A stretch of DNA of 23,097 nucleotides from Gryganskiella cystojenkinii (Eukaryota > Mortierellomycota > Mortierellomycetes > Mortierellales > Mortierellaceae): contig JAAAIG010000625.1 in assembly GCA_015852425.1 (NCBI GenBank), positions 1 to 23,097 on the forward strand. The letters run 5' to 3'. Each line of letters opens with the position of its first letter. Position 1 is the first letter of the stretch. The notes beneath the pieces are model-generated. The model was given only the letters and a program-made list of their open reading frames with translations, did no database searches and was not told the DNA's origin. Below, one piece after another: positions 8,671 to 19,600 of this stretch. Made by a program: the position numbers and the translations under genes.

Positions 8671-9732
8671 AGGGACAGAAGCCACTTTCTTTGTGATTCC
8701 AATTCAGGTGAGCAAAGTGACCGACCATTGTTAAATTGACAGGTAGAGTTAAGGCTCTGCATTGACTGCATCAATCACGGACTTCCCCTTGACCGTCCTT
8801 CCCTCGCCTGTCGGAGCGATCGATCGTCTTTTTGGCCTTCAATTTTTTCCCAAATAGGTGGACAATGCATCTATTGGCCGATCGAGGAAAGTCGCGGTTG
8901 TACGGTGGGATATAAGTGCCATGCGTTTTTATTGCTCTAGGGTGTGATCGTCACGCGTTTAAACTAGACGCTGATAGTCGCAGGGCTCTAAACCCTGTAG
9001 GCGTGAACGCAGTTACTGGGATATGTCATTGCGTGCATCGATCTAAAAGTGTTCCATAAGACGCGTAGCGGCATATTGCTAGGAAGGTAAAAGAGAAGGG
9101 GTCGATACCTGGGGTTAGACAGGACATTAAGAGGACGAATATTGACAGGGTTGCGATATGATGACTGGGCTCTTGAGGAGCAGAAGAGGAGAAGAAAGAA
9201 AAAGAGTCGAAAAAAAAGTCCGATGTGTCTGGCTTGTGCCTAGGCCTTCAAGTTAGAACGCCAAGATTGAGATAGTGATCGCTAAGACCAAAACAGGGGG
9301 GAGGGAACGCATAATAAACCAGAAATGCCCAAACAAGAGGAGTACAAGATAGGGCTCCCTAGTACAAGACAACTGATATGTCTTGCGCAGCCATAAACAA
9401 GAGTCCCATCCGTGCGCAAAACTTGCCGGAAACAGTTAGAGGCATGTAAAATTGAGAGCAATAATATGGGCTGGAGTATAGTTGACGTTCAATAAACAGA
9501 CAACATCTCAAAAACCAATGTGTCCACATCCGAAAAAAACGTTATGCGCAGCGATGGTCGTCAGAATTTACTGCGGCGATCTCTGCGATTCGCGCCAGTT
9601 GACGACACTCTTTATGTGTCTATCTCCAAAAACAACGCGTTCGTTCTGTTGACAAACTCCACGCTCTGACCTCCTCCCTTAGCATTTTGACCTCCCTCTC
9701 CTCAATTCTCTGCTGCAAGAGGCGCTCTCGCG
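8671..9732. other. Gene-free stretch upstream of a GST gene
   Basis: No ORF with domain or splice support, and no RNA gene recognised on either strand. The last 250 bp before the TATA box presumably hold the promoter of the downstream GST gene; I see no named factor site strong enough to call. Confidence 0.45.
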
Positions 9733-9740
9733 TATAAAAG
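9733..9740 (+). promoter_or_regulatory. TATA box (TATAAAAG) of the sigma-like GST gene
   Basis: TATAAAAG, 123 nt before the ATG at 9863. Transcription would start near 9763-9770, leaving a leader of about 95 nt rich in C and A, as often seen in strongly expressed fungal genes. Confidence 0.65.
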
Positions 9741-9862
9741 GTGCGAGTCCTCCACTATTTTCAGTTTTTTATCTCCATCAAACAGCAACCTCTCTTCCCT
9801 GACGGAACTCAAAAACTCTCAAGAACTACCTCTAAAGCTTTCTCTACAACCCAAGCCCAAGC

Positions 9863-10739
9863 ATGATGACCAACGCTACCCTTCCTATTGTCACTGAGGG
9901 CTCATCCGAACTCTTATCCCACGTTATCGATAAGCCTGATTCCACCTTCAAGCTCCTCTACTTCAATCTCCATGGTCGTGGAGGACTCATCCGCAACCTC
10001 CTCGCCTATGGCGGACACAAGTGGGAGGAACTTCCCCTCGTAAGTGTTCTCTTTTTTCTTTTACGCTGTGGGTTTAGGTATTTCATCGAGGCAATGATTC
10101 ATGTTTGACCGATGAACTTGTTGCTCACGCAAGTCCTTTCATCTTTTTTCGTATCATTATTCTTAGGATTGGCCTGCCCAAAAGTCACAGACTCAATTCC
10201 AATGTCTCCCCGTCGTTTGGGAGACGACTTCCTTAGGGACCGTTCTCGAGCTCGCAGAATCGCAAGCGATTGAACGTTACCTCGCCAAGAAGTTCCATCT
10301 CTTTGGCAAGAACGCCTGGGAGGAACACAAGATTAACGAATTTTTCAACTCGACTGATAGTACTCAGATCGTTTTCTTCACTAAAGTCATCAGCAATCCA
10401 CCAGCGAATCGAGTCGACGAAGCCAACCAGTTTTATGCCGATGCTCTGGCAAAGTTTTTGACTCTGCATGAGCTCCATCTGAAGAAGAACGGATCCAATG
10501 GTCATTACGTCGGAACTCGTACGTCGTTGGCGGATTTGAAGACTGCTATGTTCATCGATAGACTGTTGCTGTTGAGACCCAAGGGTGCAAACGAGGTCCC
10601 GATCTCCAAAGAGAAGACTCCTGAGTTGTGGCAGCTCCGAGAGACGGTTCATGCGCATCCGAGTCTCGCAGAGTGGCTCAACTCGCAGAGATACAAGGAC
10701 ATGGATGTCTCTACCCGCGCCGTATTCAAGTTTGACTAA
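9863..10739 (+). CDS. Glutathione S-transferase, sigma-like, one intron
   Basis: Exons 9863-10039 and 10167-10739 join in phase 0 across a 127-nt intron (GTAAGT...TTCTTAG), giving 249 residues. The thioredoxin-like domain has LLYFNLHGRGGLIRNLLAYG with the putative catalytic Tyr33, the usual sigma-class WPAQK (61-65), the cis-proline LPVV (Pro74) and the gamma-Glu pair Glu90-Ser91 in ELAESQAIERYLAKK. The C-terminal helical domain carries GTRTSLADLKTAMF with the SLAD N-cap. The enzyme should conjugate glutathione to electrophiles in the cytosol; prostaglandin-synthase-like or peroxidase activity is possible but not readable here. The second exon has a GAG-rich insertion-free fit to the family. 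A TATA box and a short leader support the start; two ATGs are adjacent and the first is taken. Confidence 0.9.
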
Positions 10740-11515
10740 AGGATATGGTTGTCCCACGGACTTGGTGAGATCAAAGGTCTTTGCTTGAGGTTCTTTTTCA
10801 TAGATGTCAACCTTCGAAATATTAAAAACTCAAAGGAAACAACTTCTTTGCGGCATTTCTTCCCTCCCTGGTGAATGACATGGGAAGGTTTCTTACTTGG
10901 GAAAGAAAAATGGATGGACAGGCTTGTTGTTCCGAGTTGACTGTTGATTGAAATGGGCATCCATGAAGTCTTCTATGGTCATGTTCCTCTTGCTGATTGT
11001 GCCGTGCTCGAGACCAGGTTCTTTCCATCCGACGATCTCCGCCTTGCTGAGGAGAGCCGCGCACATTTCGGAGATAGAAAGTTGATGTGGCCATCTCTTT
11101 CATTCTGGAAATATTCAATGACAACGCGTTCATTCTTGAAATATTCAATGACAACTCGTGAAAGGATGTAGATGACACAATCCAGTGATCTCGACATTGG
11201 CAGATATTTCAGTGATCCCGTCATTATCTATCCATGAACTAAGATGTTGGCGAAGTCAATGCATACTTGGTCGATTCAATTCCTAGAGGCATGGAACCTG
11301 CAATCAGTGGATACAATTGTAAGTGAAAGTGATGGTAGCATGAAAGACATGATCATACTCGAATTGCTCAAATCTTCATCCCCTCCGTCTCACCATCTCA
11401 AGCTTAAAGTTGGCTTGTCCAGTGATGGTCTTACGGCATCTGTTAGTTTAGGCAGTCCGTGAGTGAGAACGTGGGTTTCTCAAGGTAAAAACGAGTAACA
11501 AAAAAAGAGCTATTT
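10740..11515. other. Spacer with a 30-bp tandem repeat and an uncertain open frame
   Basis: No gene is firmly supported. The minus strand has a 68-codon open frame (10893-11096) with natural-looking text such as GLEHGTISKRNMTIEDFMDA and a stop at 10893-10895, but no ATG near its beginning and no recognisable domain; it might be a last exon or a relic. The plus-strand frame 11244-11462 has no support beyond being open. Confidence 0.35.
11101..11160. repeat. Two tandem 30-bp units
   Basis: Units 11101-11130 and 11131-11160 differ at three positions. Each contains GAAATATTCAATGACAAC. The unit length is a multiple of three, but neither strand shows a supported gene through it. Confidence 0.8.
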
Positions 11516-11521
11516 TTTATT
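11516..11521 (-). other. Poly(A) signal AATAAA of the 104-residue gene
   Basis: TTTATT on the plus strand, 47 nt beyond the TGA stop (11568-11570) of the minus-strand gene. Confidence 0.5.
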
Positions 11522-11567
11522 CAAGCACACGGAGCTCTTATTCTACTGTCCACTTGCGAGTTGTGGC

Positions 11568-11931
11568 TCAAACGCTGTTGGGGGTGATGAGGCCCTTAAC
11601 GGTAAATTCGACAGTGGAGGCCCTCATTTTGACGCCTTCTAGGGTGGAGCCTTCCTTTTCCGCGAAGTTGGACTGGGTTTTAGGTATTTGCTCTGACGTA
11701 GGTGGCAATGGTGAGGATAAGGTTAGCATGTCGTCTAACTAGAAGTTGCAAAGTGATATATACAGACTTCTATGTGACAATACCTTCTGGTAACATGGTT
11801 GTAGATCCATCGCTAGAGCCACCCCAGGTCACCTCAATTTGATCGCCCGGACTCATGTCTGTATAGGGAGCGATGGTAATTGGGATACCGTTGGACACAA
11901 TGAAGGGAGCAGCTTCCGTTGGTTCTGACAT
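11568..11931 (-). CDS. Two-exon hypothetical protein (104 residues), Ig-like-motif N-terminus
   Basis: Exon 1 is 11931-11784 and exon 2 is 11734-11568, joined in phase 1 across a 49-nt intron (GTATTG...TAGTTAG). The spliced frame reads MSEPTEAAPFIVSNGIPITI, APYTDMSPGDQIEVTWGG, ..., MLPE|DDMLTLSSPL, and ends VEFTVKGLITPNSV. A TATA box lies about 85 nt upstream and AATAAA 47 nt downstream, so the unit looks complete; an ATG at 12057 in the same frame lies above the TATA box and is unlikely to be used. There is no signal peptide, cysteine or membrane segment. The stretch PY-x-DM-x-x-GD-x-I-x-V-x-W recalls beta-sandwich modules in bacterial surface proteins; this is a memory-based resemblance and may mean nothing. 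The intron is the shortest in the window. Confidence 0.5.
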
Positions 11932-12012
11932 TGGCTTTGTTCGGTTGTGCGGATGGTCTGGTGAAAGAGAAGGGAGTTGCGGTTTTTGCTTGCTCAGTAA
12001 TTTGGCTACTCC

Positions 12013-12019
12013 TTTTATA
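12013..12019 (-). promoter_or_regulatory. TATA box of the 104-residue gene
   Basis: The minus strand reads GTATAAAAGG here, with its TATA motif about 85 nt before the ATG at 11931. It excludes the longer same-frame start at 12057 and supports a short leader of roughly 55 nt. Confidence 0.55.
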
Positions 12020-12059
12020 CAAGATGGTGTCAGTTGCTGACATGATTCAACCAACATCG

Positions 12060-12512
12060 ACCATGATCACACAAAGAAAATTTCAAGGGAATTGAGGAGA
12101 AATTCGAGGGTACGGTAGGACAAGATTAATCCTCTCTCTTCCGCTTACGTGTTGTAGTCGATGGGATAACTAGCTTGTGGCGGCCAGGCGTTCATAGCGA
12201 CGTTGTTTTTCGATATCGGCTCTTCCTATCATACTGAAGCAGAATTCAGTAAGCGTTGAATTGTTTATCCACTGGTCTTAACTATCACACTATCTTCTCT
12301 CCCCTATCCAAATTATCAGATCATCTGCCCATGAACCCATGTTCCCTTTTAGCATACCCAACAAATACAACGACAACCGCAGTGACCACAGAGCCTAGCA
12401 CCGGTATTACAACATTCCCATCCATGAAGTCCAAGGGCTGTGCAATTGCTACTCACGAAAAGGTCTTCCTATTCCTCCTTCTCCCTCTCCATCCCCTACC
12501 ACCAAATCCAAA
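12060..12512. other. Stretch without a supportable gene
   Basis: It probably holds the minus-strand promoter of the 104-residue gene and, at its right end, unrecognisable upstream remains of the NLR relic that starts near 12513. The plus-strand frame through 12256-12633 uses a non-ATG start and is a different frame from the relic. Confidence 0.4.
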
Positions 12513-12772
12513 GGCGTCAACTCTGCGGCTGGGGCCGAGATCGAGGGTGTCCAAGGTCTCAGTCATGTCAAAGTTCTTTTTTTTAATCAGCATGGGGCTC
12601 TTGGTGAAGCAGTGCGCCTCCTCAATTCTATAAATCCGCGACCAAGGTTATGAGCTCTAAGAGTGTCCTCGCCCGACTTCGTGCAAGTCTAGGGACGAAC
12701 GATGGTTCAATCACAGTGGACCTATTTGGACAGGCTTGGCGGAGGCGCGACAAGAGAAGAAAGAGGAGATGA
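12513..12772 (+). pseudogene. Relic of the C-terminus of a second NLR-like (NACHT-WD40) gene
   Basis: From 12513 the plus strand reads VNSAAGAEIEGVQGLSHVK and NQHGALGE, matching LNAQGAKIDGAQKLNRAN and KQNGAVGE of the intact gene downstream (from 19753). After this the frame shifts, and from about 12629 it reads FYKSATKVMSSKSVLARL, matching FRHAVTKVMSSKNFLARL. The distance between corresponding points is 125 nt here and 126 nt in the intact gene, so a single base has been lost between about 12605 and 12630. The first frame would stop at TGA 12651-12653 and the second runs to TGA 12770-12772. Nothing resembling WD40 blades or NACHT is visible upstream, so only the tail survives. Orientation is the same as the intact gene. 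Confidence 0.7.
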
Positions 12773-13636
12773 CGGGCGAAAATTAAGATGGAGTACGGAT
12801 GGAGAGGTCCAAGGAAGCAGCATGGTGGCTGCGGATCAAATCGAGGAGTGGTAACATAGTATCAATGGCAACGATCAGCACGATCAATTCAAATGTTTCA
12901 GACAACAACATGAGTGACACGAATCAATCGGCACGGCACGTCCTTTTTAAAATAGCGGAAGATCAGGTACGACCCTCTTTGTATTCTCTTTCTTGACACA
13001 CTGCTCATTACTCAATGACATCCATTCACCACACCCGTGCACCATGATGAACAATGAGAAGACTCTTTGTGCTCTTGTCTTATCCCTCATATTTCAAGGC
13101 TCTCCTCTCTTCCTCTCTATTGTTGTTGCACAAAGGAAATAAGGAAGAAATCTCCGCAGGGCGAGGGCAAAACCATGCTATGCATCTTTTCTCAATCCAT
13201 GTGGGCGTGGACATGCTCTTTTTTTTTCGCACATTCGTTCTTTTCATTCTTCACTTGCATCCTTTTCATCCTTTCCTTTTTGTTTCCTCCTACTCAATTG
13301 CTCGGTTGACTGCGATTAATCTCCGTAGTGTCTCAGGCCAATTCATTGCATTGGTAAAAGCATTTAGCAGCACAATCTATTTCAATTCTTCTAATTGGGA
13401 AAGAGGACATCGTGCATGCATCCTTTGCATTCTCATCAGAAATGCCTGACTCCTCCTCGTTTTCTTTTTCTTCTGCAGACACGAGTGCACTAGGAGCTGC
13501 TTACTAGTATACCAACCTTGGACTACACGCCACCAAATCGCGGCGTTTTTGTTTTTTATTTGATTTGACAACGAAAGGTACAACATTCTCCCTATCCTGC
13601 CGAGGCCAAGAACATCAAAAAAACAAAGGATCGACA
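12773..13636. other. Upstream region of the NLR-like gene
   Basis: No gene supported. Open frames such as 13054-13449 plus are pyrimidine-rich and domain-free. The pyrimidine-rich text at 13220-13290 and 13455-13475 looks like leader or promoter sequence. No clear TATA box precedes the ATG at 13637. Confidence 0.45.
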
Positions 13637-16600
13637 ATGTTTCATTTCAGCTCCAAGAACGTGCTCTCTGGTTCGGACAGTTTAGACCTCACCGAGATTC
13701 TCCTCAAGAATGCACAGGACAGTGAAAAGCCGACTACTAAACTGGCTCTCTGTGGCTACGTCGATGAGCTCCTTGGACACATGAAAAAATTCGTCAAGCG
13801 ACCATCGCCCTCCACAGCCCACAACGGAAGCAGTATCACCAAGGCTCAAGGTACGGATGATGGCCAATCTATGCGAGAGAGGATCGCTAGAGCTTACCTG
13901 GAACATGCCAAACTAATGGCGGATCTGGGTCATCCCGACATGGCGCAGGAAAGTCGACGAAGAGCAGACAAGTGGGGGTGAGTGACGATAACTTTATGAA
14001 GAATCACATTAAGGACATACATGAAATGTGTAGAGTACATGGGTTGCTTTCTTATCTCTCAAGCATTGCATATTCTCTAATTATAATTAGTGGACCAGGG
14101 ACCAAGGTAGCCACTTCACTTCCCGCCGAAAAAGGGAACTCAGTCACGGCCCTGGCCACTGTCTCTGACAGCATATTCCCTGACGACTATCTTCCTTTTT
14201 CATCGACATGGTCGTTTCCAAAGCCAGATGGGCGTGTTGAGGATACACCTCAACTAGTCTCCTGTCTCGGGCTACTAAAACAAGCACCAGAGGACCTTCC
14301 AGAGGACGCACTGGACCCCGTGGCCCGCACGTGGCTTAAGGCTACAAACAACAACCCAGATGAAAAGACTCGGCTCGATGTTTTGGCTTCCGATCTGATC
14401 CGCGCCTTTACTCAAGACGAGATCAAAGACGAAAAGGCCATCGCCGAGGTTTTATGTTTGGTCCCCGTGCTTAGCAAGGAATACTTTCGGATCCTGCTCA
14501 ATCAATTCCTCGGCAATCTGAACGACTCGCAGATTCTGAATTTCGGAGCACTTAGAGGCGTGGCCCAGCTGTTACAGAGTGCGACCCCAGGCTATCTGTC
14601 TTCTCAGGATCTGATCGATGTCTTGGGACCTATGAGCACAAAGCTGCAGGATACCCACGCTCAGTCACCCGACCATATCTTTGAACTTACGGTCGCAGTT
14701 TCGAGGGTGCTTGATGCCATGGCCGATGCCAAGGTAACGGGATTGAAGAGAGTGGACATGCACGAGCCTCTCCTGGCTTTTCTCGGTGGTCTCCGAGGAA
14801 GTGATGACCCTCACACCAAGTTTTACGCGTCTTATGCGTTCCAGGCCCTGTTATGCGTACCAGACGACGAGTCTCGATGGCAGGCGACTGTGAGGAGAAC
14901 TACCAAAGTCGTCAAGGGTATATCGGGACTCGTCAGCGCAGTCAAGGGTCTCGACTTGAACGCGTTTATGGATGGATTACAAAACATTCAGGAGGGCTTT
15001 GATGGTATCCAGCAGCTGTTCGAGCTAGGCAAGACTGCATATGAGGGTGTCAGTGCAGTCTACGAGAGTGAACAGGATCTCGTCGCTAGTCTCAAAGAGG
15101 CATTTAAACTGAACCGAAGGAGCGCTTGGTATTCGGCACTTCGAGGTGCAGATACTCTCATCGACGGTGGCGAGTTGTTCAAGTTCAAGGTCTTGGTCTG
15201 TGGTGCAGTTTGTCGACGCGATGTCGAATTCCAGTGGGGTGTCTGTCAGAGACTGGGATCTGTTGCTGCGAACCCTCATTGGAATATGGAGACCCGTCAG
15301 GGAGCATTAAGATTCTTGGAAGAGATTTATCGTAATGATCTCGTCTGGGGACCGCTCCCTCCGATCAAGGCTTATATTCTCGATATTCTGAAGCACCTGT
15401 CTTTGAAACCAATTGGTCTGCCTGGTATGTGATAACAAACCTTTCATATCCGTTGTCGACCATTTAACTCACAAACTCACAAACTCACAACGATATTTTC
15501 TTCCATCCGCAATTAGACGTTGTTTTATTGTTGGAGAATCTCGCCACTGATGGTGATCCAACCAAACAGGATATCTACAGGAGCTGCGCAACGGCAGAGC
15601 CAAGTCAGTATTCGCCGGCGTCTGGAGTTCTCGAGTTCGCATCCCCGTCTTTGATTGACCGTGTTCAGAAGCGAACAGATGTCGAGACTGATCTACGTCG
15701 GATCTTCCGAAGTCGTGTCACGGAGCGAGGAGGTTCTGTGTATGTCCCACCGATGGCCAAGTCTAGTGTCCAAGCGTCGGACGAAACTATCTTTGAGCTT
15801 ATTCCTGTGGTCGACGAGTTTTTGAAGGGTGATCAACAAAAGGTCCTCTTACTCCTCGGGGACTCGGGTGTGGGCAAGACGACCTTCAACCGCGAGCTGG
15901 ATCTCAAACTTTGGAAAGCGTATCAGGCGCGAACAGGTAGAATCCCCCTGCTTATCAGTTTGCCTGGTATCGATCGACCAGAAAAGGACCTCATCGCCAA
16001 GCATCTTCGTCTGTGCGAGTTCAATGAGTCACAGATTCGAGAACTTAAGGAGCGCGAGTTTGTCATCATCTGCGACGGATATGATGAGAGTCAACAGACG
16101 CATAACCTCTACGAGACCAACGGACTGAACAAGGACGGAGGCTGGAAGGCTCAAATGATCGTCAGTTGCCGAAGTGAGCATATCGGTCAAGATTATCGAG
16201 ATCTTTTCCAGCCTGCACGCTTGAGCCCATCGGATCCTGACCTCCTCCTTCAAGCAGTTTTGGTCCCCTTCTCGATGGATCAGGTCAAACAGTATATTGC
16301 TGCATACGTCACTATCAAGAGACCTCTTTGGGAAGCATCTGACTACGAGGGGATCCTGGATCAGATTCCCAGTCTTCAAGAGTTAGTCAAGAATCCGTTC
16401 CTGTTGACTTTGTCTCTGGAAGTTTTACCCCGACTTGCCGATCCAGGCCAAAAGCTGACTACGAACAAGATCACTCGAGTCCAGTTGTACGACGAGTTCG
16501 TGGCGCAATGGTTGGAGCGGAACAAGAAACGACTCGGGTCCCAAGAGTTGAACGACCAGGAAAAGGAGGCATTTGAGAGTCTGTCGGACGATGGTTTTAC

Positions 16601-19600
16601 ACTGCAGGGTTTGGTGTACCTCCGAGATCTCGCCGCGGCCATCTACCACGAACAGAACGGCAGTCCTGTGGTCGATTATTCCAAAGCTCGAGATATCCAG
16701 ACTTGGAAAGAAAAATTCTTTGGTCGAAAGGACAACGAGATCCGACTCTTGCGCAAGGCTCTCCCGTTGACCCGCAATGGTAGTCGGTTCGGTTTTATTC
16801 ATCGGTCCATTCTCGAGTACGGAATCAGTCGCGCCATCTATGAACCGCAAAAGCGATCTGGTATCAAACTGGAGACGGAACCAACAGACAAGAAAAAAAA
16901 GAATCGGTTCAGTACTGGATCCGCCATGAGTTTCGAAATTAAGGAAGTGCCTGCCGAAACAGCGGACCAAGGCGTTCAGGGTCCTAATGCGGACTCGCCT
17001 CTGGTCAATCGCAGTTTTGTCAAGGACACGTCGGTGGTGCAGTTCCTGGCGGAGCGAGTTGAACAGGAGTCTGTGTTCAAGGATCAACTTGTTAAATATC
17101 TCGAGGCCTCCAAAACAGACAAGAAATGGCGTACTGCAGCCGCGAACGCAATCACGATCCTAATCCGAGCCAATGTTCGTTTCTCGCATCAGGATTTACG
17201 AAAAATCCAGGTGCCTGGTGCGGATCTTAGTTTCGGAGTCTTTGAAGGTGCTCTGTTACAAGAAGCGGATCTTCGAAAAGTCAGCCTTCAGAACGCATGG
17301 ATTCGTCAAGCGGACTTGAGTAACGCGCGATTAGAGAGAGCCCAGTTCGGAGAATGGCCGACGCTTAGCGAGGACAAGATGTCCGAGGTCTTTGCATACA
17401 CACCTGACGGCAATACCTTCATCGCTGGAACCAAAGAGGGCAAAATCCTCTTGTACTATACCTCGACTTGGGCAATTCGTGCGACTCTGGAAGGGCATGA
17501 CAAGAGCATCACCAGTCTTGTTGTCTCCAAGGATGGTACATACCTAGCAAGCGGCGCGGACGATCGTGAGGGAGAGATGGCCGCGAGAATTTGGAAGATT
17601 GAGACAGGAGAATGTCTCCAGATCTTGCCCGGTCACACGCAGCGGTTCACTGGACTGATATTCCTGCACGGTAACCGTTTTATTACAGGAAGTTGTAGCA
17701 AATCCGTCCAAATGTGGCAACTGGAGACAGGAGCACGCCTGTTCACTTTCGAGGTCGAGGAAAGTGAGGCCGGAGTGGAAGCGATCGCATGTTCTCCTGA
17801 TGGTAGATTGCTCGCAACAAGCTATCAAGATCGGTCGTTGAGGGTCTGGGATATCGGATCGCAAAAATGTCTTTATGCTTTGAACGATCAGCCTCCTTGG
17901 ATATGTCAACTACTCTTTTCACCAGACTCAAAGTACTTGACTTCTTACTCGGATGTGATCATGGTCAGGGATGTCGAAACAGGTGCCGATGTTTGGACAT
18001 TTAAAGGGTTTATGGAGCCGATGTGTCTAGTCGCATACTCTCCAGATGGCCAGCAATTGGCCTGTTCAATGGCAGATAGCTTAATCAAAGTCTTGGATGC
18101 AGCGACGGGGGAAGTCATTTTAACTCTGCGGGGGCACAGCCAGGTAAACCAGAATGGAAAGATAGTATTGAGAAGAGTTTTTTTGTTGTCGGATAATTTA
18201 CTTCAGTATTCTTTATTGACGTACCCTCAACCCTCTCTCACTACAGTCAGTTTATCGGATTGTATATTCCTCAGATGGTTTGCAGATCGCGACAGGCTCC
18301 CAAGATCGAACTGTGAGACTATTTGACTCTCAAACAGGGACACCCGGCCCGATTTTTCAAGGTCACACCAATACTGTCCTTGGCCTTCAATTTTCTAATG
18401 ACAATCACCAGATCGCATCCGGCGGATGGGATGAGACGGTCAGATTGTGGGATACGGGAGCAAGCACCATGGTCGAGAGTCGACGACAGCGACAGTCCCA
18501 CTTTTACCCGACTGAAACTTTTTTTTTACCCAGTGAAAGCCCATATGTGATCTCGCGGTGTCAAGAATGGCTGAAGCTGTGGGAGCGAGAGTCTGGACAA
18601 TTTGTCCGCAGTCTGAGAATCGAGGGGCTGCACATGAGTGTCTTGGCGGTCTCACCCTCGGGTCTTGAAGTCGCCACAGCCGGAAATGGTGAAACAATTC
18701 AGTTGTGGAACGTTGAATTGGGTAAAGCCGGTTTGGCCCTAGATTCTGGTACTCATAACCTCTTCCGTCGGTCGGTTGTCTATAGTCCCAATGGTATTCT
18801 ATTAGCCTCGACTGGTGGCATGGGGGGTCGAAGCGTCAAGGTCTGGAACTGTCGCACTGGAGCACTGGTGAACGAGTGGACTGGGTCGTGCGAGGTCATG
18901 AGCCTTACTTTTTCCAAAACTGGAGGTCAGCTGGCTGTTTGCAACGAGGATTTCACGGTCAAGCTGTTGGACATGTTCACGGGTTTATGTGTCTCAACTT
19001 TGACCACCATGGGTGCTCAGGGTCCTCCTACCTCGCACGCGTTTGCGGCCATGTATTCCTCTGATCAGACTGAGATTGTAGCGACGTTTAATGACGGTAC
19101 CGCGCACACATGGGACCTTATATCCGGTAAACTTTTGCGAAAGGTCGACGCTGGTCGTATCGTCAATGCTGGTTACCCGAACCCGTATCTGTTTTCTCCG
19201 GGTGGCCGTCTCTTCTTTGTCTTCTCGGGTGTTCTGAATTCAACGTCGGAGGGAATTCTTCAGATCTGGGACACCGTCAAGGGAGAACTCGTTTGGACTA
19301 TCGGTGACGATGAGACGCACTCGATTCGGACCACTCAGGCGTTGAGTTCTGATCAAAAGTGGTTGGTGTCGACCGGGTCAGACGATGTGATTCATCTGTG
19401 GGATATGGAGACGGGTCAAGAGGTTGCCAAGACTGAAAAGTTGGCGTATTCTTGCTACTCTCTTGCCGTGGAGGGGACTATCGCGCCTGCGGGCACCGGA
19501 AAAGTTGTACCTGGAGGACGAGATACTGGGTTGTCGTTGGTGATCGGTTTATGGAACGGTTCGATCATATACTGGAAACTAATGGAGCAAGACTCGGTCA

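Noticed and set aside
11244..11462. 72-codon plus-strand ORF with ATG and an internal GTAAGT
   Set aside because: No domain, no acceptor giving a sensible continuation, and it runs into the 3' end of the minus-strand gene.
12256..12633. 125-codon plus-strand frame
   Set aside because: Non-ATG start, proline- and threonine-rich text, and it overlaps the NLR relic in the wrong frame.
13972..14090. Start of the ARM-like region from an ATG within the first intron
   Set aside because: The exon 1 to exon 2 splice (13977|14091) keeps phase and adds the conserved helical hairpin ending ADKWG, so this stretch is intron.
16425..17087. 220-codon minus-strand ORF inside the NACHT exon
   Set aside because: It is the shadow of the highly supported NACHT coding frame on the other strand.
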